64,000 nucleotides of DNA from Forficula auricularia. Its lineage: Eukaryota > Arthropoda > Insecta > Dermaptera > Forficulidae. A program made the translations under genes and the position numbers. Of this stretch, positions 12,660 to 24,895 are shown piece by piece. The stretch covers positions 850,474 to 914,473 of the forward strand of contig JALMQS010000085.1 of NCBI GenBank assembly GCA_024734495.1, written 5' to 3'. The stretch's first letter is position 1. Each line of letters opens with the position of its first letter. A model generated the notes under the pieces. That model saw only the letters and a list, made by a program, of their open reading frames with translations, searched no databases and had not been told where the DNA came from.

Positions 12660-13016
12660 CTACATGTCCGCCTCTCTGGTGTAATGGTCAGCATCTCTGG
12701 CTGGCAACCCGGAGGTCTCGGGTTCGATTCCCGGCTATACCCAGACATTTTTCTGTAAGTATAGGGTCTGGTAATAAAAATTAAGTGGGAGATAAATTTA
12801 ACCTAATTTATCGCGCGGAGAATTCACCACTGCTCGAAGCCCTTAAAACTTAGTAAATTGGATTTTTTCTAACTTTCTGAGCTCGTGATTCCGGCTTCTT
12901 TCCTTCTACTCTGTTCTTTTCACGATGGAGGGGCCAGCCCATACAGGCCTTTAGGGGATGCAGCTACTGGTGCATCCTTCCCACATCAATATCATTAAAA
13001 AAAAAAAAAAAAAAAA
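12660..13016 (+). mobile_element. tRNA-derived SINE with LINE-like 3' tail
   Basis: The head (about 12668-12740) has RNA polymerase III control boxes: box A near ctggtgtaatgg and box B ggttcgattcc. It is not a working tRNA: the acceptor ends do not pair and the anticodon arm leaves an 8-nt loop. A ~250-bp tRNA-unrelated body follows and ends in a run of about 20 A (12998-13016). The last ~50 bp before the A-run (tactggtgcatcc ... cattaaaa) resemble the 3' end of the LINE at 40094-41248, which suggests that LINE family mobilises it. Possible short target duplication: tatttga on both sides. Confidence 0.75.
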
Positions 13017-13099
13017 ATATTTGAAATTTTGCATGCCTAATAAGGCCCACTAGAACACCTTGAATCCCACATTTCATGAATAAATCTATTATAGTTCTT

Positions 13100-13450
13100 G
13101 AGTAATTAAGCTCTGAAAAGTGCCATTTTTAACACTGACTCACTGACTAACATATCAAAAACCTAAAGTACTTCCATTGATCCTAGAATGCTGAAATTTG
13201 GTAGAGTTTGGGCTACAAATAAAGGAAAAAATTTAAAAAGTTAAACTTTTCCTTTTTCAGGGCCTAAAATGAAGGAGTGAAATTTATTATAGGCTTAATT
13301 AACTTATAGGGAAAATACAATCAAGCTAGAATGTTGAAATTTGGCATACTGGTAAAGCTTAGCATATTAATAAAGGAGAAAATTAAAAAACCGAAACTTT
13401 CCCTTCTTCGGGGTCCGAAATAAAGGGGTGAAATTTAGGAAAAACCGACC
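13100..13450. repeat. Diverged internal repeat with ctgaaatttgg blocks
   Basis: Two related sub-blocks share ctagaatg(t/c)tgaaatttgg (about 13184 and 13328), each followed by a cctt(t/c)ttc(a/g)gggnc(t/c) phrase. This looks like a dispersed arthropod repeat rather than a gene. No ORF of note. Confidence 0.45.
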
Positions 13451-13554
13451 GGGTTTTTAACAGATATTTTATGAGAAATAATAAATAATTATTAATATAA
13501 ATGTTTAAAAGTATTTATTTAGATAAATTAAAGGATACAACTTTTCAAAAATTA

Positions 13555-14072
13555 ATAATATCTGTCCAAAAAAAATAAATGTGAAAAAGGGGCCAAGTTC
13601 GATACAAACGGCTTCGCCGACAAGAGAGTTGAGATCTAAACGGGTACCAGGTTCCATAGCAGTTGCTTAAATCATGGCTATAGGGATGTACAACGTTCTT
13701 CAATTGATTTAAAAGAAAATTTGTTCTTTGATATTAAATTGATAACTTGGCAAGTTTTATATCCAACTAAATTGTTTGTAGTATAAAATAGAACAACTAG
13801 CAAAGCTAAATTTTAAGCTTGAATTAAATATCATCACATTAAACGCAATTTATTGACGATTATAACTTTCAGAGTTATAAATTTAATATCAAAGAACGTA
13901 ACAAATTTTATTTTAAATCCATTGAAGAACGTTGTACATCCCTATAGCTATGATTTATGCAACTGCTATGGAACTTGGTACCCGTTTAGGTAGATCTCAA
14001 CTCTTTTATCTGCGAAGCCGTTTGTACCGAACTTGATCCCTTTTTCACATTTATGTTTTTGGACAGATTTCC
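13555..14072. repeat. ~520-bp fold-back element
   Basis: Inverted arms of about 200 bp. The left carries acaacgttcttcaattga (about 13690) and the right carries its mirrored form (about 13917-13935). The outer ends tctgtccaaaaa / tttttggacaga also pair. The arms differ at scattered positions, so it is not recent. No coding potential. Confidence 0.75.
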
Positions 14073-14590
14073 ATTACTCAAAAAATAGAATGGGGATTCT
14101 ATTAGTAGTAATGGAAATCTTTTTTTTTTTAAGTTTTCGAGTTTTATTTTTGTATCCAATTGAGTAAATTATTCTGTCCGCCCCTTGAACACTCTGGTTT
14201 TTTTTCCACGGTGTGACAGTCGTGACTCTTGTTCCCACACACTCAATATTTTGCATTCATGAAATGAATGGGACAGATGTCCTGGAAAAGAAAACAAAAA
14301 AAATTGAGATATACCGCTCGATGGCTATTCTGAAAATGATTGCCGATTGGGATTGTGTCACTATAAATGTAAATTGTTGCTAATATCGAGTGAATAATAC
14401 ATAAATAAACGCTGTATTTCCCACGCAATGTTTATCAATAATTAATCGTTTTTGACCCTCGTTTATGAATATAAAGAATTTTTTATTCAATGAGTCTTCA
14501 ATGTCAGCATGTTCCACACCTTGAGGTTCGATGAAAAACTGCAATACTTATGTTAAAAAGTATTAATTATAGAAAATAATTTTTGACTTA

Positions 14591-14990
14591 TATATAAGTA
14601 AAAACACGTTTTTTAGTAAGAACGGGTTCTTACTAGTTAAAACGCGTTTCACTGAATATCTTTGTGGCAACTGGAGTTTACTGATTTTGGTTTAGTTTGG
14701 TTCAAAGATCTAGAATCTTCATTTTTGACCTTCTCCTTTATTTTGTGTGTTTATTTTCAAAAATTTTTAAGCAAAAATGTCAAAAATTACACCCTATTCA
14801 ACTTTGCTTCTAATTTTTGACATTTTCGTTTAAAAACTTTTGAAAATAAACACATAAAATAGAGCGGAAGGTCAAAAATGAAGATTCTAGACCTTTGAAC
14901 CAAACTCAACCAACATCAACACAAAGTTATTCGGTGAGACGCGTTTTGACTAGTAAGAATCCTTACTAAAAACGGGTTTTTACTGCAACA
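14591..14990. repeat. ~400-bp fold-back element
   Basis: The arms pair from gtaaaaac / gtttttac at the ends through gtctagaatcttc-like blocks to the centre near 14795, where gcaaaaatgtcaaaaatta faces its mirror. Arms are ~190 bp and diverged. No ORF. Confidence 0.7.
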
Positions 14991-15379
14991 TATTTTACTG
15001 CAACATATATATCTTGTAAGTTGTGAGATCTCTAGTTGATATTAATTTACATTATTCTCGTATTTGAGCTTCCCGTATGTTATCTCTTTCGAAATACTTG
15101 AGATATCGAATTCGTTTTTATTCCTTGTCGATAAGGGGTGAAAGAGAAAATTCGTTTATTTTTTTTTAAATCAAGCCCCCACCACCCTGACTGACTGCAA
15201 ATACAAAAGTCCCATAAAGTCATTTTAAAACCTTCCCAAATTTTTATTTTTATTTTAAATTGAATTAAATTTAAAATAAATAGAATAAATATACTTAAGG
15301 AAATCTTTACACGGTTGTTGTAAAGCAATTGCTTATTTCTATTCGAGATGAAAACATTTTATAATGTTTTTTTGGCATT

Positions 15380-15600
15380 GTCAAAGGAGACAGGAAGTAA
15401 TTATGATTTGAACTACTTTCATTGACTTTTTGTTACCCTGAAGAAGGAGAGAATAAATCTCCGAAACATCGGTTCAACGAATAAATGTAAAATAATAAAA
15501 CCATTATAGTCTTATTTTTTACAACCACCGTGGACTGCCTTCATCAACATCCGATTGCATATTTATACCAGTCCGTCTCCTAAAGAAAAACTCTATCAAT
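15380..15600 (+). repeat. Copy of the CTGAAGA/GAAAC dispersed repeat family
   Basis: Contains cctgaagaaggagagaataa followed by tctccgaaacatcgg (15438-15467 core). The GGAGA/TCTCC strands can pair and leave CTGAAGA on one side and GAAAC on the other. The downstream block (taccagtccgtctcctaaag) resembles the 3' ends of the copies at about 6440 and 27440. Single orientation here. Confidence 0.55.
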
Positions 15601-16900
15601 TATAACTAAATTTTTATTCTAAGAAAATTACAAGATGTTGTCAATCTTGTCATCTACTAAAACCTCCTGTGATTTTCTTAGAAATTTAAAATCTATTTTT
15701 ATAGGCATCTTGAAATTTTCTATATTTAAATTATTTTTATTTTTTTTTTAATTTTGAAAAATACAGTAAATTGCTTGAATTGTTGATCGGAACGTTATTA
15801 ATGGCTCCATGATTTTTCTAATTATTCATGAAAGATAAATACTTTATTGATAGATGAGTACTAATCCCGAGCAAATGATAGATATTGAAATTATAAATAA
15901 ATTTAATGTTAGGAAATTTATATAATAATGATGTTTTACAATTGGGTGAAAATGATTTTGACAAGCGAAGTTAATCGTATTGAAAAATTGAAAATCATTA
16001 TTTAAATAGATTTCAGGTATGACATTTACATTTATTCACCTCAAGGGTATGGGGGGCAGAATATAGGGATGGGGAGCAGTTGGAAAAATTGCTTTTGATA
16101 TTTTATACTCTTGACTATATTTTTTCTCTATTTATATAGCATAGATAATATTAAAATGAAATTTATTTGAATTATTTGATTGATTAAAGCTTTGGTGATT
16201 GAATTTATTAGAAGGTTTTCATAAAAATCATATTACTTATGCACTGTTAAATATATTTATTATTACAAACATTTATAACATGATACAAGACGTTTTAATC
16301 TCTAGAACTCTGATTGTTTTCAAGTGTGACCTCGGGGGCAGTCAAAAGAGGTCTCGTTTCATTTTGAAAAAAAACCTAAAAAAAAAAGATTATGTGGTTT
16401 GAACAGAGATCCGTGGCATAAAAAATTGACACTTTATGTGAAACCTACCTCGTAATTTTACTTAATTTCTTATTATTTAAAAATGTTTCACCTTGAACCA
16501 ACACCTATCTCCTTAAAAATTATTAAAAATATTCGCCATTTTGGACTGGAGACCGGTATTTTCTGTAATAATTTTGAATGGCCCATCAAAATAAATATAA
16601 TAAAATATGATTTATAGGTAACATTAAAAATCTTTTTCAAAAAAATCGTGGTTACAATAAAAATAGCTTGAACTTTATGAAATGTTATGTTTTAAATATT
16701 TTTTTTATGATTTCCACAAGCTTTTTGATATAAGGGAGTCCATATAAGAAAATTACTAGACTCAACCTGTAAAAATGAACCATTAATGATGAGTTATTTG
16801 ACGCATTCGTCAACCAGAGGATAAATATTAAATAATGATTGTAATTAAATTTTAATTTATTAAATTCGGGCAAGTTGCAAATTACAGTTAAAAAACTATT
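15601..16900. other. No gene recognised
   Basis: AT-rich noncoding. About 16486-16520 holds a ttcaccttgaaccaacacct fragment like those at about 27323 and 36357, a remnant of the same dispersed family. No gene supported. Confidence 0.45.
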
Positions 16901-16904
16901 TACT

Positions 16905-17310
16905 TATTAAATAAACTGCAACGGATCGTTGCTAAACTTTATCCAAAATCATTTGAAATATTAATATGTTTATTCCTTTATTATTAATCAGATATCACTT
17001 GCAATTTGCAGTTCATGTTGAGTTTAATTCAAAAATAATGATCTATTCTCATTTAATACTCGAGGAATAACCATTCTACATTGGATTTTTGACTTTTTGG
17101 TTATTATTAGTGACCATTGCTGAAGACATGGAGGAATCAACTTAAAATCAAAAATAGCCATAGATTCTCATCTAATACTTGAGGTATAACAATTCTACAT
17201 TAGATTTTTGACGCTTCGATTATTATTGGTAACCATTGCTGAAGAAATGGAGGAATCGACTTAAAATCAAAAAGACTAAATTGTTTTATGGTAAACAACT
17301 CAAGCAACTC
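16905..17310 (-). repeat. Second copy of the 700-1185 repeat
   Basis: From ataaactgcaacggatcgtt onward this matches about 705-840, and then continues with two or three units of the ~119-bp repeat in the same orientation as 845-1180. Sequence identity is visibly high over the first 130 bp. No ORF. Confidence 0.75.
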
Positions 17311-17389
17311 ATATCCAAACTGATACGGATCCCATGAAAAATAATTTTTATAATTAAAAAGAGTGATGATGAGGGCCAAGCCTTCTATA

Positions 17390-17600
17390 CTATAGTCTCA
17401 AACAAATAAATGTATATATTTTATATAAAAATGTGTGTATGTTTATTTGCATCAAGCAGAGGACAATCTCTTTTTTTTCTCTATGAATCAACAACTCTGC
17501 TACTCTCGGCAATTTTTTTTTTTTACAATTTCATGACTGACAATCTTTGTAACACTTATGTTGAACGTGCCCATCTAATATTTTTTGAGGGCCGGTATTT
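17390..17600. repeat. Dispersed repeat with catcaagcagaggacaa and ctactctcggcaa blocks
   Basis: Carries tttgcatcaagcagaggaca and then caactctgctactctcggca. The same two blocks recur, together or singly, at about 6243, 7815, 19040, 22255-22320 (inverted), 41755, 54490, 55375 and 60662. A nonautonomous element family is likely. The short ORF here is incidental. Confidence 0.55.
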
Positions 17601-17671
17601 TTTCTAAGGACCTGTACCAAGCCGCAGACCATAGTTTGGGAAACGCCCCTCTAGTCTAATTATTATTATTA

Positions 17672-18142
17672 AACAGAAAACAAAGAAATTTTTTTTTTAT
17701 TATAGACAAAAGGATCAATATTTTACGGTAGACCCTAAATTTTACGCAACCTTGAAGAAGACGTGACAAATGGATTGCCTATATTCAGGTGTATGGGCGT
17801 ACAAGGCTAGAATTTTTCTTTAGGGATAATTTAAATGTTTTCAAATATTGCTTAGGGAACAACCATTACAAATTTATGTATAGGTACAATATATCTATAC
17901 GTCTATGTATAAGCTAACTAGAGCCATGAAAATGAATAAAGAGGAAATTAAAGATTAAATAAAAAAGAAATTCTAAATTCATATTGATATTAGGTATTAT
18001 CTGAGTTTCGGGATCAGCGGCTAAGAGGATATCTGAGCTACCCTCTTATAAAAACCATCCCACCAGACATGTGAAGATCCCGGGTAAAATACCGGGCTGA
18101 TCTTTTTGTCTATAATAAAATATCTTTTCTTTGTTTTCTAAT
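17672..18142. repeat. ~470-bp fold-back element
   Basis: The ends pair: acagaaaacaaagaaa with tttctttgttttcta, and tattatagacaaaaggatca with tgatctttttgtctataata. The middle includes a small cccgggtaaaataccggg hairpin at about 18079. No ORF. Confidence 0.65.
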
Positions 18143-18264
18143 TTAATTCTATTCATAATTGTTTCGAAGTTGCCTCGTTGTGATTGCGCCCCTGGGTAAA
18201 GATAAAATAATTTTCGACCTTTGGGTTTGTGACCGATTAGGAGGCGTTTGAATATAGTTTAATT

Positions 18265-19075
18265 ATTATTTAAAGGAGACAATAAAAAAAATAAAAGAGT
18301 GTGTCTTCTGCTGGAAAAATAATTTTTTTAATTTGATACTTTTGAGGATTCGGATCATATCCTATCCAGAAAATGCTAGATATCTATAAATCTAAGAATT
18401 TTATCAAAAAAGTGATCAAGATGATCGTTCAAGTCAACAAAATTTCCTAGAGAATGGAATTGGAATCATGTTTCCAGGATAAGTGGTTTTCACATTATGA
18501 AGGAAAAACTGCTATTTTTTGCAAAAAAAAGAAACTGGTTACCATTATCCAATTAAGATAAAACTTTATTTTAATTGTAGCAAATTTAATCTTGTTTAAA
18601 AATATATAGAGTGGTCTTTGTCGATAACTTGCTCCTTTATGATCAAAATGGGGAAAAATCGAAAAAAAGGTCTCGTTTTTGGGATAGGTATTCAAAAGTG
18701 ATCCGGGGGGGGCTTTTTTTTGGATCCCCATAAAAAATCAAACTACTCGATTACTAGTAATTTCGTATTTTTTTAACTCGACGCGAAATTTTGTCCTCTT
18801 TAATTTACTAGAGGGCGGTTATTTACAAAACATGGACCCTTTTCGAGTTATAAGCGAAAAAGTTGAAAAAGACCGAAAAAATTTCGAGGTTTTTCGACCA
18901 CACTTTCGAGATCGAAAACTTAGATTTGGCATACCTGCACCATACCAAATGATCCTAGAAAAAAAAAATTCCGCAATTAATCCAAGCTGAAACCCCTCTA
19001 TATACTGGGTTATATTGTCTCCTTTAATTTATAAAAATTCTGCTACTCTCGGCAAAAGGAAACTTTCAATTTAAT
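18265..19075. repeat. Long dispersed repeat, inverted relative at 55390-56180
   Basis: The ends pair loosely (aaaggagacaataaa near 18275; attgtctcctttaat near 19015). The block aaaatttcgaggtttttcga (about 18877) and the surrounding ~400 bp occur in reverse orientation at about 55610-55760, with the arrangement tgtcctctttaatttacta also mirrored. This is part of the family that ends in ctactctcggcaa. No coding potential. Confidence 0.6.
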
Positions 19076-20129
19076 TAATATTATTAATAGAGTAGAAGTT
19101 ACTAATAAACCAACATTACTAAATTGTATATCGCTGCGAAACAAGCGGATTGAGGATATAGAGTCCGACTCAGTTTGAAATTGCCTAAATTTGTAATTTC
19201 TTCTATCTCTGGTTGTTTTATGAATTGTTACTATCCTTAACAAAATTAAATACCCAACAAAGCTGTCATTGATGTGAAGGTAATTCGTAAAACGAATTCC
19301 GCACATTCATATAATACCTTGTAATTTTGTTGAGCGCTTTAATGATTCATCTCTGGAAATAATTTCCATTTGATAATGGCTTGTCGAGTGGGGGTTGTGG
19401 GGGCCCCGAAGGGTTCGGCTTTTGTGGAAAGATGAGCCGCCAACGATTCCATTCGACAATTAGTATCGGACATTTTGCGACAGGACATCATTTGTCGCAG
19501 ACCCTCCCCCCCTAAAATCGGTCACAGATAACCCAACCCCCGCCCCTATTCGGCACAGGCACATCCATCGTCATCCACCAAGCAACCGTGTGCATTTGCT
19601 GAACATTTTTAAACTTGATTTATGATTTGACTATAGAGGCCGCTGGGCATGTTTTAATTGACTTTATTAACACCAAAACAAACGTTTAACAAATCGATAG
19701 TCATTTTTTAACATCGAAATTAACACCAAGATAACACACTACCTACATTATTTTTTATTTTATTAAAAATATATATATATATAGATATATACCTATATAT
19801 TTTTTTAGACATTTTTCGATTTATAAAACGAATCGTTTGAGCTTTGGGATACTTACAAAAAGAATGTTAATTGTTTTTCGACGTATAATTGCAAAAGATG
19901 AGGGGGGAATAAATTGGAATTTAAAGTATGTACTCATTTAAATCTATAAAAATCTACTATTTAAAAAATTCGTTTAATTTTTTGAAAATTAATATTTTGT
20001 TTTTCTATAAATTTTCAATCAAGGTGATAAGGGTCCCTCCTTTGTATCAATGTCGCTTTTTAGAGAGGCTTAAAAAAGTGATTTTTTTTCGAGATATTCT
20101 ATCGAAATTACACTCTTATTAGAAATATG
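19076..20129. other. No gene recognised; GC-richer patch at 19380-19600
   Basis: From about 19380 to 19600 the sequence is markedly GC-richer than its surroundings, has C- and G-runs and no inverted-repeat structure apart from a small gcgaca..tgtcgc hairpin (about 19476-19499). I found no other copy in the window. It may be single-copy regulatory DNA, but nothing proves that. Confidence 0.35.
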
Positions 20130-20472
20130 TTCATGTCGCGACCCAAAGAAAAGTCAAATTTTTACATTACCTTTTTTTAATTCATACTTGAGAAAATATC
20201 TTCAATTTTACAAGGAAGAAAGATGACCTTTTTTTTTACTCAGATATACATTTTTTTAAACAATTAAGATAAAAAAGGTACTTTTCGACCCAAGGAAAAT
20301 TTAATAAAAAAAAGTACGTAATTTAAAAAAGTATTGAGAAAATTAAGATATATTTTTAAACTTATTGAAAATAAATGTAGTAAAATATTTAAATATTTTT
20401 AACGACTCAGCGCTACACAAAGAATATGCTTTGCGACCAAAATTTGGGTCGAGACCCATAAGAACCACTGAT
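20130..20472 (-). mobile_element. hAT-type element remnant
   Basis: The right end reads, on the minus strand, cagtggttcttatgggtctc followed by gaccc, a form typical of hAT termini (CAGTGGTTC...GGGTCG). The left side has tgtcgcgacccaaagaaaag at about 20134. No transposase and no clear 8-bp duplication; probably a deleted copy. Confidence 0.5.
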
Positions 20473-22387
20473 TTAATACACCAAAACAATCAAGAATTAA
20501 TTTCAACAAGTATTTAGTAAGATTCTGCACAACAAGATTTAATCCTGGTGTCAGGTCCTGACTAAACGTGTAAATGTTTGAATTTGTAGATTGACATTAA
20601 AAATTTTGTTGATATTTAGGACATATCCAGGTTTTCAGTCACCTTGATTCTTTATTTCTAAGCTTTCGATCTTTTATTCGATTATTATCTTCAGGGCTAT
20701 TAACTACGGATAGTGTCTTACGTATAATTAATGGGTTATCTTTGATATTCACAACTTAATACCACCTCAAGATCCTTATAACTATAAAGGCTATCCTCTT
20801 CCATTTGAGGCTCTATTGGTTTTTACAATCATGATGATTCGGGTTTGGATTCCGTTTCAGAAATAATTTTTCGCTTTGACGATAATTAAAGCCCCTCACA
20901 CACTTACTACAATTAGAAAAAGGCAACGAACCACTGAAAACATTATACATGGTAATTAGTTTGAAGAAGATACTCTACATATCATTGGCGTTGTTAGAGA
21001 CTTTTTAATAGAATGACAAATTTTGATATTAACCAAATAATTTAATGAGAAATACATAAGTGGTGCCTCATAATAACGATTTTTCTAAGGGTGGGGAGCA
21101 ATGAGTTTTGTAAGGTGGTTATCCCTTTGCCCTCCCCTAACTATACCTATGGTACATAGTATAATTAATCGTTGAAGATCTAAATCAAGTATGGGCCACG
21201 AAGAATATTATCCATTTGTTATTAGAAAGTGAAATTTAAATTGATTTTCATGGATTTTGAAGGCTTCAAAAATTACATTCAAGTACCTATTTCATTTATT
21301 CTAAATAAACCAAAGTAATAAAATAAACTGCTAAAGTTTCAAAATTTATTTTCATTCCCGTAATAAAAAATAAAATAAAAATGTCGACTCCTTGTTTTAA
21401 TATCGCAAGTCTAACTGATTTCTCACTTGATACAAAAACCGAAATTTGTGTTCTTTTATGTGTGAAAAAACGAATAAGTATACTAAAAAGAATTTATTGT
21501 GAAATCATTTCGCAATTTGTATCTAATTGCAAAAGTACAATCCATAAGGTGAAATTTATTTCCCCAAAGCAATAAATGGATATGAAATATATTAATAAAA
21601 AAAAGGGGTAGTATTTTTTGGCAATTCATAAACTGAGAGAGCATTTAAGCGTGAAAAAGGACCAGCAAGCTATTTATTTCAGCTCATATTACGATCTTAA
21701 ATAAGAAATTTGAGCGTGGAGATAAAGAGAGAGAGAAAAGGGGTGTGTATATGGTATGTGGAGGAGATAGAGCTACAATTTCGACTTTTGTCTTTGTTCT
21801 CGTTCTTATTCACTTTCGGAAAATAAACTTCCCTTCTTCAGCGCCCTTCTCATTCATAAATAGATTTATATTCCATTCTGTTAGAAAATTATAACCATAT
21901 AAAAAGGTCTTTTCGAAATGAAATAAGATAAAATTACCCTTCTTTTATGCGCCCTTATTTTGAATATTTCACCATAAAAATAAAATATTTAATAAAAAAA
22001 AAAATAATAAGAGAAAAAAATTTGTTTTATAACGAAATTATTTGCATAACTTAAGTTGATCGTTTGTTTTAAAACTCGAATGGAGAGGAGGCGCTTAAAA
22101 AGTCAAGATTAATTTGCACATAAAAAATAAAAACGTGAAATGAAAGAAAAGAAAAAACAATAATAATAAAAAAATAAATTTCAATCGACAAGGGAGAAAT
22201 GATGTCTTAATGAATCTGGATGAAAGGAAATATTTAATTGAAAAGATTTTGTTTGCCGAGAGTAGTAGAATTGTTGATCCATAAAGAGAAATCATTGAGA
22301 TTGTTCTCTCTTTGATGCAAATAAATATATACCTACATTATTCTTTAGGTATATTTATATAATATATAAGTATATTATATATATATT
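20473..22387. other. No gene recognised
   Basis: AT-rich. Near 22250-22320 lies a minus-strand fragment of the ctactctcggcaa / catcaagcagagg repeat family. The short frames at 21381-21575 and 22095-22295 are low complexity. Confidence 0.5.
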
Positions 22388-22517
22388 AGGGTGGTCCTTA
22401 TTTTTGGTATTTTCGAATTTTTACGCTGACAAGGGCTCATATGGTTCGAAATAAATAAAAAAAATCCCCCAAGTTTCAAGTCTCTGTCTCAATTATAACC
22501 TGTGCCCCAGCGATGTA

Positions 22518-23386
22518 CTAGGTCATTCAATAAGTCACATAGATGGCGTTACTAGAATTTTTCCATATGATTTTTATTTAGTACTAACCTTCAAAAAGAT
22601 ACGTGTATAAATTTGACAGCAATCTGACTATTGATTCGTGAGTTATAGCATTTTGTGTGAAGCAACTTTTGTTATTGAAAAAAATTGAATTTCGAGTTTT
22701 AATAAAGCATTGCTTTTTGATGAAAAAAATACAGTGGAAACCAAACAATGGCTTCATAAACATTATCGGAACTCTGCTCCATCGAGACAAATGGTAGAGA
22801 AGTGGATTGCTGAATTTAAACGTGGTCGTACCAGGACAAATGATGCAGAGCGCAGTGAACACCCAAAAGAGGCTGTTATTCCAGAAAACATAAAAAAAAA
22901 TCCACAAATTGGTTATGAACGATCGCAAATTGAATGTGCACGAGCTAGCTGACATTGTAAAGATATCAGATGGTAGTGTTTTTACCATTTTACACGAACA
23001 TTTGGGTATGCGAAAGCTCTGTGCAAAGTGGGTGCTGCGTGAGCTCACAGTCGACCAAAAGCAACAACGAATCGATGCTTCAGAGGAGTGTTTGGTGCTG
23101 TTAAACCGCAATAAAATGGATTTCTATCGTCGATATGTGACAATGGATGAGACATGGCTTCACTATTACACAACAGAATCCAAAAGAAGTCCAATGATGA
23201 AGTAATCGCTGAAACTGTGACCTATTTTGACGAGAAAGAGAAAGTATAAAAGTAGTATCGAAAAGTTGGAAAATCGCTATACTCGTTGTATCGCCCTCTA
23301 AGACAACTATGTTGAATAATAAAATCGAGTTTTGTCAAAATTTTGTTTTTTTCTTACTTATCCTACGGACTTATTGAATGACCTGT
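22518..23386 (+). mobile_element. Mariner element, internally deleted
   Basis: The terminal inverted repeats share aggtcattcaataagtc, and each end abuts a TA (22516-22517 and 23387-23388), the mariner target duplication. The pairing arm of the host fold-back lacks the insertion (gcgatcgaag... with no element), which confirms the boundaries. At ~870 bp it is about two-thirds of a complete mariner (~1.3 kb). It carries a broken transposase gene. Confidence 0.9.
22683..23305 (+). pseudogene. Mariner transposase, frameshifted and deleted
   Basis: The N-terminal DNA-binding region is recognisable: FRVLIKHCF, then NTVETKQWLHKHY, VEKWIAEFKRG and HPKEAVIPENIKK. The second half of that region follows in another frame (MNDRKLNVHELADIVKIS, LGMRKLCAKWVLRELTVDQK) up to the first catalytic block, VTMDETWLHYYT (D of the D,D34D triad). 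After ESKRS the sequence jumps directly to the C-terminal NDEVIAETVTYF, so the middle with the other two catalytic aspartates is missing. At least two frameshifts (near 22725 and 22910) also occur. Family knowledge: mariner transposases are ~345 aa, cut-and-paste. This copy cannot encode an active enzyme. Confidence 0.85.
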
Positions 23387-23891
23387 TATGTTTCTCATCT
23401 AAATAACATGACATGCCATTAAAAGATCAATTTTTTATTCCGGTCAAAGTAATGATTCAAAAAATTTGAAACTATGTAGACTTTATCCTTATAATATTGG
23501 CTATCCCTCAGAATTTTTACAGATTTTTAGCTATTATAATTCTGGAGTCTATAACTTAGTAACACTAAGACATAGCAGTAATTTATCTAGCTGTATCTCC
23601 AAAATTATAATAGTTAAAAATCTATAATAATTCTGATAGATAGCTAGTATTAAAAAGATAAAATCTACAGAGTTTCAAATTTTTTGAACCATTACTTTGC
23701 CGGAATAAAAAATTGATATTTTAATGCCAAAAGCCCCATGTTATTAAGATGAGAAACTTCGATCGCTGGGGCCACAGGTTATAATTGAGATAGAGACTTG
23801 AAACTGGGGATATTTTTTTTAAATTTATTTCGAACCATATGAGCCCTTGTCAGGGTAAAAATTAGAAAATACCCAAAACATGGACCACCCT

Positions 23892-24895
23892 AATATACAT
23901 ATATAATATTATATATACATAATGAATATAAATATGTAGATATTAGAAGTATTTTCTATTGGAGAGACAGACTGGTAAAATTTCAATGAAGAATTGGTGG
24001 AAACGCATCCCCAGATAATGAAAAATAAAATTCCGAATAAAAGAAATTTATTAGAATGTTATTTTCATTCTCTAAAAAACTGACGTTTCGGAGGATCTTC
24101 TCTTCTTCTTCAGGGCTTAAAAGGGTCAACGAAAGAATCATGAAGAAAACTTTATTTTTTTTCCTTTTATTATTCCCGTTCCTTACCAATAAATTCTTTT
24201 TTAATAAAATTTGTTCTTATTTTTCGTTGATAAGAATTTAATAAGTGAATTTGTGAATTGTTTTCATGACTTAAGTTCATTCGTTTCTAAACGCCGAAAG
24301 GTGGAAATTTCACCTAAAAAGGGCCGATATGAAGCTCTCTCACATTGTCATTTTAAATCGAAATAAAATTTTAAAAATTACAGCTAATTCTACTTCAAGA
24401 TATATTTATGAGAATATCTCACACTTTATGATAAAAAAATATTTTTTATTTTTGACTTCACATAAAATTTGACCTTCCCTAAAATACATTATAATTTTAA
24501 TACGATTTTTGATTTGCGAGAAAATGAATAACTTTTAAATTTCAAGTTTTATTTATTTTAAGAACTAAATGCTCTGACAGTCTGACAGAGAGACAGTATA
24601 GGCACATTAATACGGTCCTGTTTTACCCTTTAAACGGAACCCTAAGAAATTCAAAGTTTAATCGAAATACTTTTTTTCACTATGATATATTAATTAAAAC
24701 CACAATTACATAATACTTTGGTCAATAGGATCACATAATTTATGAATTGTATACTGAAAATAAATTTAGTAAATTGTTAATACATTATAATAAATAATAA
24801 TAAAATATTAATAATAATTTTAAATGAGCGGGAAAAATTTATTAATTCATATTCTGATATGCAAAAGGATATTTTAAGAAAAATTAGAGAATATA
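23892..24895. repeat. CTGAAGA/GAAAC family copy, then unassigned sequence
   Basis: About 23940-24240 is a minus-orientation copy of the dispersed family (gaaaataaaattccgaataa, then gacgtttcggaggatcttct, then cttcagggcttaaaagggtc), the close relative of 5980-6080. From about 24250 to 24895 nothing recognisable was found. Confidence 0.55.

Larger units (their letters stand above)
22388..23891. repeat. Fold-back element (agggtggtcc ends) split by a mariner
   Basis: The ends are agggtggtcc and ggaccaccct in inverted orientation, set in (at)-rich flanks. After removing the mariner at 22518-23386 the remaining ~635 bp folds into two ~300-bp arms: gacaagggctcatatggttc and ttataacctgtg on the left pair with the right arm. 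Arms differ by scattered substitutions. No ORF of its own. Superfamily not assigned. Confidence 0.8.

Noticed and set aside
12668..12740. tRNA gene (Ala-like anticodon GGC)
   Set aside because: The acceptor stem does not pair, the anticodon loop has 8 nt, and the segment continues into a body with an A-tail. It is the head of a SINE.
22584..23111. 175-codon minus-strand frame
   Set aside because: It is the antisense of the mariner transposase remnant.
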